From positions 6,664,501 to 6,728,500 of the forward strand of contig NZ_CP022219.1 in the NCBI RefSeq assembly GCF_004114915.1: 64,000 nt of DNA. Reading direction: 5' to 3'. The DNA is from Bradyrhizobium guangxiense. GTDB taxonomy: Bacteria > Pseudomonadota > Alphaproteobacteria > Rhizobiales > Xanthobacteraceae. Position 1 is the first letter of the stretch. The number at the start of each line of letters is the position of its first letter. Both the position numbers and the translations under genes were made by a program. The notes below the pieces were generated by a model. It was not told the origin of the DNA. It saw only the letters and a list, made by a program, of their open reading frames with translations, and made no database searches. Below are positions 39,910 through 50,277 of the stretch, piece after piece.

Positions 39910-42900
39910 AGGCGCCACGCCCCATCCCCGACGAGGTGCGCGCGCGGCAGGCGCGCGCATCGGATCCGACCGCGTCGGCCTTCGTGTCGGCCAATGCCGG
40001 CTCGGGCAAGACGCATGTGCTGGTGCAGCGCGTAATCCGCCTCTTGCTGTCGGGCGTGCCGCCGGAAAAGATCCTCTGCATCACCTTCACAAAGGCTGCT
40101 GCCGCCAACATGGCCGAGCGCGTGTTCACCACGCTCGGGCATTGGGTGACGCTGGACGACACCGCGCTCGACGCCGCGATCAAGGCGGTCGGCATTCCGC
40201 ATCCCGACAGAACATTGCGCCGAAACGCGCGAAAGCTGTTCGCGTGCGCGCTGGAGACGCCGGGCGGGCTGAAGGTGCAGACCATCCACGCGCTGTGCAC
40301 CCGCCTGCTGCAGCAGTTTCCGTTCGAAGCCAACGTGCCGGCGCGCTTTTCCGTCATCGACGAGCGCGACCAGAATGACATGATGGAGCGCGCCAATCTG
40401 AAGGTGCTGCTGGAAGCCGCGCGCGATCCGGACAGCGTCACCGGCCGCGCTTTGCTGACCGCGATGGCGAGCGCCGCCGACGTCACCTTCAAGGAGGTCG
40501 TGCGCGAGGCCTGTCTCAGCCGTGATCATTTCATGGCCTGGACGGACGAGGCCGGCAACGCCGAAGCGGCGGCGGCACAGATGGCATCGGCACTCGGCGT
40601 CGATGCGAGCGATCGCATCGAGGATGTCGAGACCGAGATTCTCGACGGGCCCTATTTGCCGCGCTCGCGCTGGGACGACATCGCCGTTGCGCTCGAAGAC
40701 GGCAGCAAGTCCGACAACGACCAGGCCGCCCGTCTTCGTGAGGCAAAAGCGTTCTCCGGCGGCGCGCAGGTCGATGCCTATCTTGCCGTCTTCCTCACCG
40801 ACGAAAAGCTGCCGCGCAAGGCGGTGCTGACCAAGAAGCTTTGCGATCACAACCCGTCGGTCGCACGCCTGTTCGAGGCGGAGAGCCAGCGCATCGGCGG
40901 ATTGATCGAGAAGCGCCGCGCGGTGACCATGCGCGACCGCACCGCGGCCCTGCTCCATATCGCGACCGCCGCAGCCGCAAACTATCGCCGCGAGAAGCAG
41001 GAGCGCGGCCTGCTCGACTACGACGACCTCATCGACAAGACGCTGACGATGCTGAACCGCGTTTCCTCGGGCTGGGTGCATTACAAGCTCGATCGCGGCG
41101 TCGATCACGTGCTAATCGACGAAGCCCAGGATACGAGCCCGCGGCAATGGGACATCGTCGCGCACATCATCTCCGAATTCACGGCAGGCGAAGGCGCGCG
41201 CGAAGGCCTAAACCGCACCATCTTCGCCGTCGGCGACGAGAAGCAGTCGATCTTCTCGTTCCAGGGCGCAGCGCCGCACGAATTCGACGCCCGCCGGCGC
41301 GAGCTGCACCGCAAGTTCACCGCCGCCGGGCTGAAATTCGATCCTGTCGCGTTCACCTATTCGTTCCGCTCAGGGGCCGCGATCCTGCACTCGGTCGACC
41401 ACGTCTTCCGTGATCCCCAGATCTACAAGAGCATCCATTCGGTCGAGATCGGCCATCCCCTGCACAACGCGCTCGCCGATGCCGGCCCCAGCGTGATCGA
41501 GCTGTGGGATCTTGCGGAGGCCGACGACAGGCAGGACATCGAGGGCTGGCGCGCGCCGTTCGACGGTGTCGCGGTGACCAGCCCCGAAGTCAAGCTGGCG
41601 CGCCGGATCCAGGCCGAGATCAAGCGGCTGGTCGAAAGCGGCACGCTGACCGGGCACGAAGGCGAGCGCCGTCCCTTACGCTACGGGGACATGCTGATCC
41701 TGGTGCGCCGGCGCGGCAATGCCTTCGATGCCGTGATCCAGGCGCTGAAGCACGCCGGCGTTCCGGTCGCCGGCGCCGACCGGCTCAAGCTCACCGAGCA
41801 CATCGGCATCATCGACCTGATGAACCTCGCCGACGCGCTGCTGCTGCCGCAGGACGATCTTGCGCTGGCTGTGGCGCTGAAGAGCCCACTGTTCGGGCTC
41901 GACGACGACGATCTGTTCCAGCTCGCCTACGACCGCAAGGGATCGCTGCGCCGCGCGCTCGGCGAGCAGGCGGCCAGCAACGAGAAGTTCGCGACCGTGC
42001 TGCGTCGCCTGGAAGCTTGCGAGGCGCGCGCGCGCGAGGAGACCCCGTTCGCCTTTTACGCCTGGCTGCTCGGGGGCGACGGCGGGCGGGCACGCATCCT
42101 GCGCCGGCTGGGCCATGAGGCCAACGACGCGCTCGACGAATTTCTGGAGCTTGCGCTGAACTACGAGCGCAAGGCACCGGCCTCACTGCAGGGATTCATG
42201 GCCTGGCTGCGCTCGGCCGACACCGAGGTGAAGCGCGACATGGAAATCTCGCGCGACGAGGTGCGGGTGATGACCGTACACGGCGCCAAGGGCCTCGAGG
42301 CCTCGGTCGTGTTCATGGTCGACACCACGTCGTCGCCCGCGGATTCGCAACGGGTGCGGCTGATTCACGTGCCGCGCGGCAATGGCGGCGAGGTCGTGGT
42401 CTGGGCCGGGCGCAAGGCTGACGATCCCAAGCCCGTCGCCGAGGCACGCAAGGCCATGCTCGAGGAGACCGAGGACGAGTATCGCCGCCTGCTCTATGTC
42501 GCAATGACGCGCGCCGCCGACCGGCTGATTGTCGGCGGCTGCATGCCCGGCAACATGAAGACGGTGCGCAAGCTGAGCTGGTACGACCTGGTCGACACCG
42601 GGCTCGCCGGCTCGGGCCTCGACAAGCAGGTGGTCGAGACGCCGCTCGGCATGGTCACCCGATTCGCCCGGCCGGAGGACGTCGCCGCGCTGGGCATGCC
42701 GGCGGCCTCCGTGGACACACCGGTCAAATTGCCGGACTGGCTGCGAACCCCGGCACCGCGCGAGACTTCCGACGACGATCCCGTGCGCCCGTCCGGCCAG
42801 TCGGCCGAGGAGGGCCGCAGCGTGCGGTCGGGCGAATCGGTGCAGTCCCGCGCGCTCGCGCTGCAACGCGGCACGCTGGTGCACCGCCTGCTGCAATCCC

Positions 42901-43412
42901 TGCCCGACATCGCCAGAGAACGCCGGCGCGAGGCCGCGCTCGGCTTCATGGCCCGCAACGCCACAGACTGGACCGAAGCCGACCGCACTGCACTCGCCGA
43001 CAGGGTGCTCGCTTTGATCAGCGAGCCGCGCTTCGCGCCAGTCTTTGCCGCCGGCAGCCGGGCGGAAGTCGCTATCGCCGGCAGGCTGGAGCGACCGGGC
43101 CGTCCTCCGGCATTGGTGTCGGGGCAGATCGACCGCCTGGTCGTTCGCCCGGATGAGATCTTGATCGTCGATTTCAAGACCAACCAGGCAGCGCCCAAGA
43201 GCGTCAATGAGGCGCCGGCGGCCTATGTCCGGCAGCTTGCGCTGTACCGGGCGGTGCTATCGCGACTTTATCCCCAAAAGCCCATCAGGGCCGTCCTGCT
43301 CTGGACCGAGGCCCTTGAATATATGGAGATTTCGGCCCCCGCGCTGGACGCGGCGCTGGCATCCCTTCATCTCGGTGTGAGCGTCCTTGACCCGGCAAGG
43401 AGCCGTTCATAG
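39903..43412 (+). CDS. addA: Double-strand break repair helicase AddA
   Basis: 1169 residues from ATG 39903; the upstream start at 39870 adds 11 residues. UvrD-type helicase plus nuclease that resects double-strand ends for recombination. Walker A is SANAGSGKTHVLVQRVI near residue 30, Walker B is VLIDEAQDTSPRQWD, motif III is GDEKQSIFSFQGA, and the later VMTVHGAKGLEASVVF and YVAMTRAADRLIVG motifs follow. The C-terminal nuclease motif is SGQIDRLVVRPDEILIVDFKTNQ around residue 1090. Confidence 0.97.
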   Translation: MVKAPRPIPDEVRARQARASDPTASAFVSANAGSGKTHVLVQRVIRLLLSGVPPEKILCITFTKAAAANMAERVFTTLGHWVTLDDTALDAAIKAVGIPHPDRTLRRNARKLFACALETPGGLKVQTIHALCTRLLQQFPFEANVPARFSVIDERDQNDMMERANLKVLLEAARDPDSVTGRALLTAMASAADVTFKEVVREACLSRDHFMAWTDEAGNAEAAAAQMASALGVDASDRIEDVETEILDGPYLPRSRWDDIAVALEDGSKSDNDQAARLREAKAFSGGAQVDAYLAVFLTDEKLPRKAVLTKKLCDHNPSVARLFEAESQRIGGLIEKRRAVTMRDRTAALLHIATAAAANYRREKQERGLLDYDDLIDKTLTMLNRVSSGWVHYKLDRGVDHVLIDEAQDTSPRQWDIVAHIISEFTAGEGAREGLNRTIFAVGDEKQSIFSFQGAAPHEFDARRRELHRKFTAAGLKFDPVAFTYSFRSGAAILHSVDHVFRDPQIYKSIHSVEIGHPLHNALADAGPSVIELWDLAEADDRQDIEGWRAPFDGVAVTSPEVKLARRIQAEIKRLVESGTLTGHEGERRPLRYGDMLILVRRRGNAFDAVIQALKHAGVPVAGADRLKLTEHIGIIDLMNLADALLLPQDDLALAVALKSPLFGLDDDDLFQLAYDRKGSLRRALGEQAASNEKFATVLRRLEACEARAREETPFAFYAWLLGGDGGRARILRRLGHEANDALDEFLELALNYERKAPASLQGFMAWLRSADTEVKRDMEISRDEVRVMTVHGAKGLEASVVFMVDTTSSPADSQRVRLIHVPRGNGGEVVVWAGRKADDPKPVAEARKAMLEETEDEYRRLLYVAMTRAADRLIVGGCMPGNMKTVRKLSWYDLVDTGLAGSGLDKQVVETPLGMVTRFARPEDVAALGMPAASVDTPVKLPDWLRTPAPRETSDDDPVRPSGQSAEEGRSVRSGESVQSRALALQRGTLVHRLLQSLPDIARERRREAALGFMARNATDWTEADRTALADRVLALISEPRFAPVFAAGSRAEVAIAGRLERPGRPPALVSGQIDRLVVRPDEILIVDFKTNQAAPKSVNEAPAAYVRQLALYRAVLSRLYPQKPIRAVLLWTEALEYMEISAPALDAALASLHLGVSVLDPARSRS

Positions 43413-43481
43413 GTTCACCCCATGATCCCGGGCGCGATTCCAGGTCGCGCTGATTCTTTCAACCTGTGTGAGGTACTCCCA

Positions 43482-43802
43482 ATGGCCGTTAGCAAGGTTT
43501 CCGACGCCGATTTCGAAGCCGAAGTGCTCAAGGCGAACGGCCCCGTGGTCGTCGATTTCTGGGCCGAGTGGTGCGGCCCCTGCCGCATGATCGCGCCCGC
43601 CCTCGACGAGATCGCCGGCGCGATGGGCGACAAGGTCAAGATCGTCAAGCTCAACGTCGACGAGAGCCCGAAGACCGCCTCGAAGTATGGCGTGATGTCG
43701 ATCCCGACCCTGATGATCTTCAAGGGCGGCGAGATGGCCTCCCGCCAGGTCGGCGCAGCACCGAAGGCGAAGCTGCAGCAGTGGATCACCTCCGCGGTCT
43801 GA
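43482..43802 (+). CDS. trxA: Thioredoxin
   Basis: 106 residues from ATG 43482; the upstream start at 43422 is unlikely. General dithiol reductant of the cytoplasm. The active site is [13 protein letters not shown] near residue 30, followed by [29 protein letters not shown] with the cis-Pro. Its position after addA is conserved in alphaproteobacteria. Confidence 0.98.
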   Translation: MAVSKVSDADFEAEVLKANGPVVVDFWAEWCGPCRMIAPALDEIAGAMGDKVKIVKLNVDESPKTASKYGVMSIPTLMIFKGGEMASRQVGAAPKAKLQQWITSAV

Positions 43803-43830
43803 TCGGCTTCGCGTCAGATTATTTTCTACA

Positions 43831-43854
43831 ACGGCCGGCTAAAGCCGGCCGTTC
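43831..43854 (+). terminator. Terminator after trxA
   Basis: ACGGCCGGC (43831-43839) pairs with GCCGGCCGT (43844-43852) around TAAA, followed by TT. It lies 29 bases after the trxA stop. The T tract is short. Confidence 0.65.
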
Positions 43855-43896
43855 TGCGTTGGTGGGGCGTGTCCAGCGTATGACGAGTCCCAGCCC

Positions 43897-44955
43897 TTGC
43901 CCGCTCCTCCCGCCAAGCGCGCGCGAAAATCGAGCTTTCTGGTTGCGATGGAAGCGCGGTCGGTCGACGCGATTCCGCGCGGCAAGGAATGGCAGTACGA
44001 GCCGAAATGGGACGGCTTTCGCTGCCTGCTGTCGCGCGACGGCGGCCGGGTCGACCTGCGCTCCAAATCCGGCGAGGACCTCGCGCGCTATTTCCCGGAA
44101 GTGGTCGCCGCTGCCTTGAGGCTGAAGGCCAATCGCTTCACGCTCGACGGCGAGCTCGTCGTGCCGCAGGGCAAGGGCTTTTCCTTCGACGCGCTGCTGC
44201 AACGGATTCATCCCGCCGCAAGCCGCGTGAAGAAGCTGTCCGAGGAAACGCCGGCGCTCTATCTCGTCTTCGATCTGCTCGCGACTGCCAGGGACAAGCA
44301 GCTTGCCGAACAACCGCTGAGCGCGCGGCGGCCGGTGCTGGAAGCGTTTGCGAAAGCAAATCTGACAAGCGGCACCTTCCGTCTCTCGCCGTTCACCACA
44401 AGCTACGCCACGGCCAAGACATGGCTGGCGCGGTCCGGCCGCGGTTCGGACGGCGTCATCGCCAAGCGCATCGACCTGCCCTATCAGGCCGGAAACCGCG
44501 ACGGCATGCAGAAGATCAAGAGGTTCCGTAGCGCCGATTGCGTGGTCGGCGGCTTCCGCTATGCCAGCAACAAGATCGTGAGTCGCAAGGTCGTGGGATC
44601 GCTGCTGCTCGGGCTCTACGACGATGCCGGCTTGCTGCACCATGTCGGCTTCACCTCAGCGATCAAGGCGGAGGAGAAGCCAGCCTTGACCGATCGGCTC
44701 GAAGCTTTGATTGGCGAGCCCGGCTTCACCGGCACCGCGCCGGGCGGGCCGAGCCGCTGGTCGACCGAGCGCTCGGCGAAATGGTGTCCGCTCAAGCCGA
44801 AGCTGGTGATCGAGGTTTGCTACGATCATTTCAGCGGCGAGCGCTTTCGCCACGGCACCTCGATCCTGCGCTGGCGCCCGGACAAGGCGCCGCGGCAATG
44901 CAGCTTCGAGCAATTGAAGCAGAAGGCGGCCGATCCGATGAAGCTGTTGAAGTGA
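43897..44955 (+). CDS. Stand-alone ATP-dependent DNA ligase
   Basis: 352 residues, apparently starting with TTG 43897 (ATG 43948 is the alternative). Ligase motif I with the adenylated Lys is EPKWDGFR near residue 35, followed by DGELV (III-like region), LVFDLLA, SDGVIAKRID (motif IV) and KIKRFRSADCVVGGFRY (motif V), with a C-terminal OB fold (EVCYDHFSGERFRHG). It resembles the ligase domain of LigD/LigC. No polymerase or nuclease domain is fused and no ku gene is nearby, so a role in break repair is only possible. Confidence 0.92.
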   Translation: MPAPPAKRARKSSFLVAMEARSVDAIPRGKEWQYEPKWDGFRCLLSRDGGRVDLRSKSGEDLARYFPEVVAAALRLKANRFTLDGELVVPQGKGFSFDALLQRIHPAASRVKKLSEETPALYLVFDLLATARDKQLAEQPLSARRPVLEAFAKANLTSGTFRLSPFTTSYATAKTWLARSGRGSDGVIAKRIDLPYQAGNRDGMQKIKRFRSADCVVGGFRYASNKIVSRKVVGSLLLGLYDDAGLLHHVGFTSAIKAEEKPALTDRLEALIGEPGFTGTAPGGPSRWSTERSAKWCPLKPKLVIEVCYDHFSGERFRHGTSILRWRPDKAPRQCSFEQLKQKAADPMKLLK

Positions 44956-44970
44956 GCAGCCGGTGCCGGC

Positions 44971-45711
44971 TTACTCGATCCATCCCGTCGCGAGCGCGTT
45001 CGCCAGCTCCGGCTGCCCATAACGGCGCGCAAGCGCCGCCATCGCATCGTGATCATACGCGACGTTGCGAAACGTCACCTGCCAGGCACCTTCCGCCAGT
45101 TCGAGGATCGCATAACGCGCGTGCGGCGTGCCGGCTTCGACGACATGCGGATAGGGATGCTTGTCGCGAAAGCCGGGACTGCCGACGCTGCCGGGATTGA
45201 CGATCAGCCGGCCGTCGCGCAGGCGCACGGCGCGGGCGAGATGGGTGTGGGCGCAGAGGATCAGGGATTGGGTGATGCCATGCGCGAATTGCTCGATCCG
45301 GTCCAACGGCGACAGCGCCACCGCGCCGTCGGGATGCACGGTGTCGAGCCAATAGATTTCGTCATTGCCGGGGGTTGCGTGGCAGAGGAACACCTGGTCG
45401 CGGAACACGCGCGTCATCGGCTGCGCCCGCAGCCAGGCGAGCTGCCCGGCACTCAGCTGCGCATGCGCGGGCCGATCCCACGAGCCCATCTTCTCCGGCG
45501 GCCGGTCGAGCAGATAGCGGTCGTGATTGCCGAGCACGTGCACGGCCTCGAGCGGCATCAGGATCTCGATGGTCCGGCGCGCATCAAGCGGTCCGCTCAG
45601 CATGTCGCCGAGGTTGACGATATCGGTGATGCCAAACGCGCGAATGTCGGCGAGCACGGCCTCCAGCGCGAGGTAATTTCCGTGCACATCGGCAATCGCG
45701 GCAAAACGCAT
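44971..45711 (-). CDS. Metallophosphoesterase (YfcE/calcineurin-like)
   Basis: 246 residues from the ATG at 45711, which has GGGGA suitably upstream; ATG 45717 is possible. The metal-binding set is complete: AIADVHGNYLALEAVL, LGDMLSGPLDA, GNHDRYLL, and LCAHTHLARAVRL, then NPGSVGSPGF. A small two-metal phosphodiesterase; the substrate is unknown. It is the last gene of this minus-strand block, next to a hairpin repeat. Confidence 0.9.
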   Translation of the reverse strand: MRFAAIADVHGNYLALEAVLADIRAFGITDIVNLGDMLSGPLDARRTIEILMPLEAVHVLGNHDRYLLDRPPEKMGSWDRPAHAQLSAGQLAWLRAQPMTRVFRDQVFLCHATPGNDEIYWLDTVHPDGAVALSPLDRIEQFAHGITQSLILCAHTHLARAVRLRDGRLIVNPGSVGSPGFRDKHPYPHVVEAGTPHARYAILELAEGAWQVTFRNVAYDHDAMAALARRYGQPELANALATGWIE

Positions 45712-45724
45712 TGTCATCCCCACG

Positions 45725-45766
45725 CTCGTGTCCCGGACGCAGCGCTGCGCTTGTCCGGGACACGAG
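45725..45766. repeat. Palindromic repeat between phosphoesterase and folC genes
   Basis: CTCGTGTCCCGGAC (45725-45738) pairs perfectly with GTCCGGGACACGAG (45753-45766), with GCAGCGCTGCGC in the loop able to pair again. It stands 5 bases from the folC stop and may end that transcript. Confidence 0.75.
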
Positions 45767-45771
45767 TCCGT

Positions 45772-47115
45772 CTATGCAGGAGGCGTGCCGTTGATGGCCA
45801 GCACGTGGCCGGCGAGATACAGCGAGCCGGTGATCAGGATCCGCGGCGGCACTTCATAGGCGAGCTTGGACAAGGCGCGCAGCGCGGCTTCGATCCCGGC
45901 TGCGGGCTCGACGCGCATGCCGAGGCTGCGCGCGGCGTCCGCGAGGCGATCAGCCGGCATCGCGTTCTCGGTATCGGGGATCGGCACCGCGATGATGTGA
46001 CGGGTGAGGCCGGCGAAATTGGCGAGAAACCCTGGCGCATCCTTGTTGGCCATCATGCCGACGATGATGACCAGCGGCCGTGACACCCGCTCCTCGAGAT
46101 CGCCGAGCGCGGCGGCTGCAACGCGGCCACCTTCGGCATTGTGGCCGCCATCGAGCCAGATCTCGGAACCCTGCGGTCCCCAGGACAGCAGCTCGCCAGA
46201 GGTGATGCGCTGCATCCGCGCCGGCCATTCGGCACCGACGATGCCGGCCTCGAACGCGGCGTGGCCCACCTTGAAGCCCGGAAGCGCGCGCAGCGTCGCA
46301 ATCGCAAGGCCGGCATTGGCGAATTGGTGGCGGCCGAACAGACGCGGCGCCGGCAGATCCATCAGGCCGCGATCATCGGAATAGACCAGACGGCCACGCT
46401 CGACATTGACGTGCCAGCTCTCGTTCGCGGCAAACAGCGGGGCGCGCACGCGCTTGGCCTCCGCCTCGATCACCGCCATGGCGTCCGGCGCCTGCTCCGC
46501 GGAGACCACGGGCACGCCGCGCTTGATGATCGCCGCCTTCTCCCCGGCGATCGATGTCAGCGTCGATCCCAGGAAATCCATGTGGTCCATGCTGACCGGC
46601 GTGATCACGCAGGCCGCCGGCGTATCGACCACGTTGGTTGAGTCGAGCCGGCCGCCGAGACCGACTTCGAGCAGCACCACGTCGGCCGGGTTCTGCGCGA
46701 ACAAGACAAAAGCCGCAGCAGTCTTCAACTCGAATACCGTTGCCGGTTCGCCGGCATTGACGCGCTCGACCTCTTCCAGCGCGGCGCGCAACGCGTCGTC
46801 ACCGACCAGCATGCCGCCGCCGACACGGCCGAGCCGGAAGCACTCGTTGATGCGGACGAGGTAGGGCGAGGTGTAAGCGTGGACGCGCAAGCCTGCTGCC
46901 TCCAGCGTTGCGCGCAGATAGGCGAGCGTCGAGCCCTTGCCATTGGTGCCGGCGATGTGGATCACCGGCGGCAGCTTGCGTTGGGGGTGGCGGAGCCGCT
47001 CAAGCAGCCGGTGCATCCGTTCCAGCCCGAGATCGATGCGCTTCTGATGCAGGGCCGACAGCCGCCCGATCAGCTCGCCGAGCGGCGTCTTGGTGCTGTC
47101 GGAGGGCGCGTTCAC
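45772..47115 (-). CDS. folC: Folylpolyglutamate/dihydrofolate synthase FolC
   Basis: 447 residues. It adds glutamate to dihydropteroate and to folates. P-loop [23 protein letters not shown] near residue 55, then [55 protein letters not shown], and the C-terminal [10 protein letters not shown] motif, all typical. The start overlaps the accD stop by 4 bases. accD-folC after trpA is a conserved alphaproteobacterial order. Confidence 0.96.
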   Translation of the reverse strand: MNAPSDSTKTPLGELIGRLSALHQKRIDLGLERMHRLLERLRHPQRKLPPVIHIAGTNGKGSTLAYLRATLEAAGLRVHAYTSPYLVRINECFRLGRVGGGMLVGDDALRAALEEVERVNAGEPATVFELKTAAAFVLFAQNPADVVLLEVGLGGRLDSTNVVDTPAACVITPVSMDHMDFLGSTLTSIAGEKAAIIKRGVPVVSAEQAPDAMAVIEAEAKRVRAPLFAANESWHVNVERGRLVYSDDRGLMDLPAPRLFGRHQFANAGLAIATLRALPGFKVGHAAFEAGIVGAEWPARMQRITSGELLSWGPQGSEIWLDGGHNAEGGRVAAAALGDLEERVSRPLVIIVGMMANKDAPGFLANFAGLTRHIIAVPIPDTENAMPADRLADAARSLGMRVEPAAGIEAALRALSKLAYEVPPRILITGSLYLAGHVLAINGTPPA

Positions 47116-48053
47116 GCGTGGGGCGCAGCCGGCGCCGTCTCAGCGGCCGATACGATCTGTGCCGGGCTCGTGACGGCCTGCGTCGGCTTCGATGCACCCT
47201 CCTGCGCCGGCGCCTTGGTCAACAGGCGGCACAGCCGCGCCAGGGTCGGGCGCAGCTCGTGACGATGCACGACCATGTCGACCATGCCGTGCTCCTTGAG
47301 GTACTCGGCGCGCTGGAAGCCTTCCGGGAGCTTTTCGCGAATGGTCTGCTCGATCACGCGCGCGCCGGCAAAGCCGATCAGCGCGCCGGGCTCGGCGATC
47401 TGCACGTCGCCCAGCATTGCGTAGGACGCGGTGACGCCGCCGGTGGTCGGGTTGGTCAGCACGACGATGTAGGGCAGCTTCGCCTCGCGCAGCATCTGCA
47501 CCGCGACGGTCGTGCGCGGCATCTGCATCAGCGACAGGATGCCTTCCTGCATGCGCGCGCCGCCGGATGCGGCGAACACGATGAACGGCGAATTCTTCTC
47601 GACCGCGAGCTCCATGCCGCGCACGATGGCCTCGCCTGCGGCCATGCCGAGCGAGCCGCCCATGAAGTCGAAATCCTGCACGGCGATGACGACGGCGGAG
47701 CCTTCGAGCTTGCCATAGCCGACCTTGACCGCGTCATTCAGATTGGTTCGTGCGCGCGCGTCCTTGACGCGATCGACGTACTTCTTCTCGTCGCGGAACT
47801 TGAGCGGGTCGGGCGTGACCTCAGGCAGCGCGACGTCGAACCAGGTCTGGTTGTCGAAGATCGACTTCAAGCGCGCCAGCGCGCCCATGCGCATGTGGTA
47901 ATTCGAGCCGGGAATGACGAACTGGTTGGCCTCGACGTCCTTGTAGAACACGAGCTGTCCGGAATCCGGGCACTTGATCCACAGATTCTCCGGCGTCTCC
48001 CGCCGCAGCATGTTGCGGATCTTCGGCCGGACCACATTGGTAAGCCAGTTCAT
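47112..48053 (-). CDS. accD: Acetyl-CoA carboxylase carboxyltransferase subunit beta AccD
   Basis: 313 residues. It forms the carboxyltransferase with AccA, making malonyl-CoA for fatty acids. The core motifs are [23 protein letters not shown] and [26 protein letters not shown]. The usual N-terminal zinc ribbon of four Cys is lost: only the first remains ([11 protein letters not shown]), and the second pair reads [12 protein letters not shown] where E. coli has VCPKCDHHMRM. This appears to be normal for the group but would change the RNA- and subunit-binding surface. It overlaps folC by 4 bases. Confidence 0.95.
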   Translation of the reverse strand: MNWLTNVVRPKIRNMLRRETPENLWIKCPDSGQLVFYKDVEANQFVIPGSNYHMRMGALARLKSIFDNQTWFDVALPEVTPDPLKFRDEKKYVDRVKDARARTNLNDAVKVGYGKLEGSAVVIAVQDFDFMGGSLGMAAGEAIVRGMELAVEKNSPFIVFAASGGARMQEGILSLMQMPRTTVAVQMLREAKLPYIVVLTNPTTGGVTASYAMLGDVQIAEPGALIGFAGARVIEQTIREKLPEGFQRAEYLKEHGMVDMVVHRHELRPTLARLCRLLTKAPAQEGASKPTQAVTSPAQIVSAAETAPAAPHA

Positions 48054-48148
48054 GGTTTACTCCGATGTGCGATGCCGCCTCGCGGATCGCCTGAAGGATA
48101 TATGGCGGCCGGACCTCTGCCCGGCAAGCCGCCGTGTCGCCCGCGTTA

Positions 48149-48197
48149 GAGCATGATCCGGAAAAGTGTGAAGCGGTTTTCCGACCAGATCATGCTC
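48149..48197. repeat. Rhizobial palindromic repeat between trpA and accD
   Basis: GAGCATGATC (48149-48158) pairs perfectly with GATCATGCTC (48188-48197), with CGGAAAA/TTTTCCG pairing inside. It lies 29 bases after the trpA stop. This motif is very widely scattered in Rhizobiales. Confidence 0.85.
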
Positions 48198-48226
48198 AAA
48201 CTCAAGAGCTACAGCGGAATTATGGC

Positions 48227-49063
48227 CTATTCCGCCGCCTGCTGCGCGCCCTTGACGCCCTGGGCGAGAGCCGCCGTCAGCTCCGCCACGGCGTTAACGG
48301 TCTTGCCGGTCGCCCGCCCCTCCGCATCGAGGCTGGTCTTGAGCGCATCGACCAGCGCCGTGCCGACGACCGCGCCATTGGCATGGGAGGCAATGGCACG
48401 CGCCGTCTCCGGCGTGCGGATGCCGAAGCCGACGCAGACCGGCAGCTTGGTGTGCCGCTTGATGCGGGCCACCGCCTCGCTCACGGCGGGGGAGTCAGCG
48501 GCGGCCGCGCCGGTGATGCCGGTGATCGAGACGTAGTAGACGAAGCCCGACGTGTTGGCGAGCACCGCTGGCAGACGCTTGTCGTCGGTCGTCGGCGTCG
48601 CCAGCCGGATAAAGTTGAGGCCGGCCTTCATCGCAGGCAGGCACAGCTCGTCGTCCTCCTCCGGCGGCAGATCGACGATGATCAGACCGTCGACGCCCGC
48701 GCTCTTCGCATCAGTGAGGAACTTGTCGACGCCGTAGATGTAGATCGGATTGTAGTAGCCCATCAGCACGATCGGCGTCGCGTTGTCGTCCTTGCGGAAG
48801 CCGCGCACAAGCTCGATCGTCTTCTTCAAGGTCATGCCGGCCTTGAGCGCACGCAGGCCCGCAGCCTGGATCGACGGGCCGTCGGCCATCGGATCGGTGA
48901 AGGGCATGCCGATCTCGATCACGTCGGCGCCCGATTTCGGCAGCGCCTTGATGATCTCGAGCGAGGTCGCGGGATCGGGATCGCCGGCCATCAGGAAGGT
49001 CACGAAGGCCGAGCGGCCTTGCTTCGCAAGCTCGGCGAAACGGGTGTCGATACGCGTGGTCAC
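48227..49063 (-). CDS. trpA: Tryptophan synthase alpha chain
   Basis: 278 residues. It splits indole-3-glycerol phosphate; indole passes to TrpB. The catalytic Glu is in [18 protein letters not shown] and Asp in [11 protein letters not shown]. The phosphate site is [14 protein letters not shown]. Intact and ordinary. The start overlaps the trpB stop by 4 bases. Confidence 0.97.
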   Translation of the reverse strand: MTTRIDTRFAELAKQGRSAFVTFLMAGDPDPATSLEIIKALPKSGADVIEIGMPFTDPMADGPSIQAAGLRALKAGMTLKKTIELVRGFRKDDNATPIVLMGYYNPIYIYGVDKFLTDAKSAGVDGLIIVDLPPEEDDELCLPAMKAGLNFIRLATPTTDDKRLPAVLANTSGFVYYVSITGITGAAAADSPAVSEAVARIKRHTKLPVCVGFGIRTPETARAIASHANGAVVGTALVDALKTSLDAEGRATGKTVNAVAELTAALAQGVKGAQQAAE

Positions 49064-50277
49064 TTGCTCTTGCCCCTCAGGATGTCGCCGACTTGCGGGA
49101 CATCCTTGTCGCCGCGGCCGGAGAGGTTGACGACCATGAGGTGATCCCGAGGTCGCTTCGGCGCGAGCTCCATCACCTTGGCGATGGCATGCGCGGGCTC
49201 GAGCGCGGGGATGATGCCCTCGAGCTTCGACAGCAGCTGGAACGCGGCGAGCGCCTCGTCATCGGTCGCGGAGAGATAATTGACGCGGCCGACCTCGTGC
49301 AGCCAAGAATGCTCGGGGCCGATGCCGGGATAGTCGAGGCCGGCCGAGATCGAATGCGCGTCCTGAATCTGGCCGTCAGCATCCATCAAGAGATAGGTGC
49401 GGTTGCCATGCAGCACGCCGGGACGGCCGCCCGCGATCGAGGCCGCGTGGAGCTGCGTCAGCCCGTGGCCCGCCGCTTCGACGCCAAAAATTTCGACGCT
49501 GGGATCGTCGAGGAAGGGATGGAACAGGCCCATCGCGTTGGAGCCGCCGCCGATGCAGGCAACCAGCGAATCCGGCAGGCGGCCCTCGATCTCCTGCATC
49601 TGCGCCCTGGTCTCGTTGCCGATGATCGACTGGAAGTCGCGCACCAAGGTCGGATAGGGATGCGGGCCGGCCACCGTGCCGATGCAGTAGAAGGTGTTGT
49701 GCACGTTGGTGACCCAGTCGCGCAGCGCCTCGTTCATGGCGTCCTTGAGCGTGCGCGTGCCCGACTGCACTGGCATCACCTTGGCGCCCAGCATCTCCAT
49801 GCGGATGACGTTGGGCTGCTGCCGCTCGACGTCGACAGCGCCCATATAGACCACGCATTCGAGCCCGAAGCGCGCGCACAGCGTCGCGGTGGCAACGCCA
49901 TGCTGGCCCGCGCCGGTCTCGGCGATGATGCGCTTCTTGCCCATGCGCCGCGCCAGCATGATCTGACCGAGCACGTTGTTCACCTTGTGCGAGCCGGTGT
50001 GGTTGAGCTCTTCGCGCTTGAGGTAGATCTTTGCGCCGCCGAGATGCTCGGTCAGGCGCTCGGCGTAATAGAGCGGCGACGGCCGGCCGACATAGTTCTT
50101 GAGATAGCCGTTCATCTCGGCCTGGAACGCCGGATCGGCCTTGGCCGCGGTGTAGGCCTTCTCGAGATCGAGGATCAGCGGCATCAGCGTTTCGGCGACG
50201 AAGCGTCCGCCGAAAATGCCGAAATGGCCGCGCTCATCGGGACCGCTGCGGTAGGAGTTTGGTTTGGCGATGTTCAT
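49060..50277 (-). CDS. trpB: Tryptophan synthase beta chain
   Basis: 405 residues. PLP enzyme joining indole and serine into tryptophan. The PLP lysine is in [16 protein letters not shown] near residue 95. [11 protein letters not shown] and the phosphate-binding [15 protein letters not shown] follow. The start overlaps the trpF stop by 4 bases. Confidence 0.98.
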   Translation of the reverse strand: MNIAKPNSYRSGPDERGHFGIFGGRFVAETLMPLILDLEKAYTAAKADPAFQAEMNGYLKNYVGRPSPLYYAERLTEHLGGAKIYLKREELNHTGSHKVNNVLGQIMLARRMGKKRIIAETGAGQHGVATATLCARFGLECVVYMGAVDVERQQPNVIRMEMLGAKVMPVQSGTRTLKDAMNEALRDWVTNVHNTFYCIGTVAGPHPYPTLVRDFQSIIGNETRAQMQEIEGRLPDSLVACIGGGSNAMGLFHPFLDDPSVEIFGVEAAGHGLTQLHAASIAGGRPGVLHGNRTYLLMDADGQIQDAHSISAGLDYPGIGPEHSWLHEVGRVNYLSATDDEALAAFQLLSKLEGIIPALEPAHAIAKVMELAPKRPRDHLMVVNLSGRGDKDVPQVGDILRGKSK

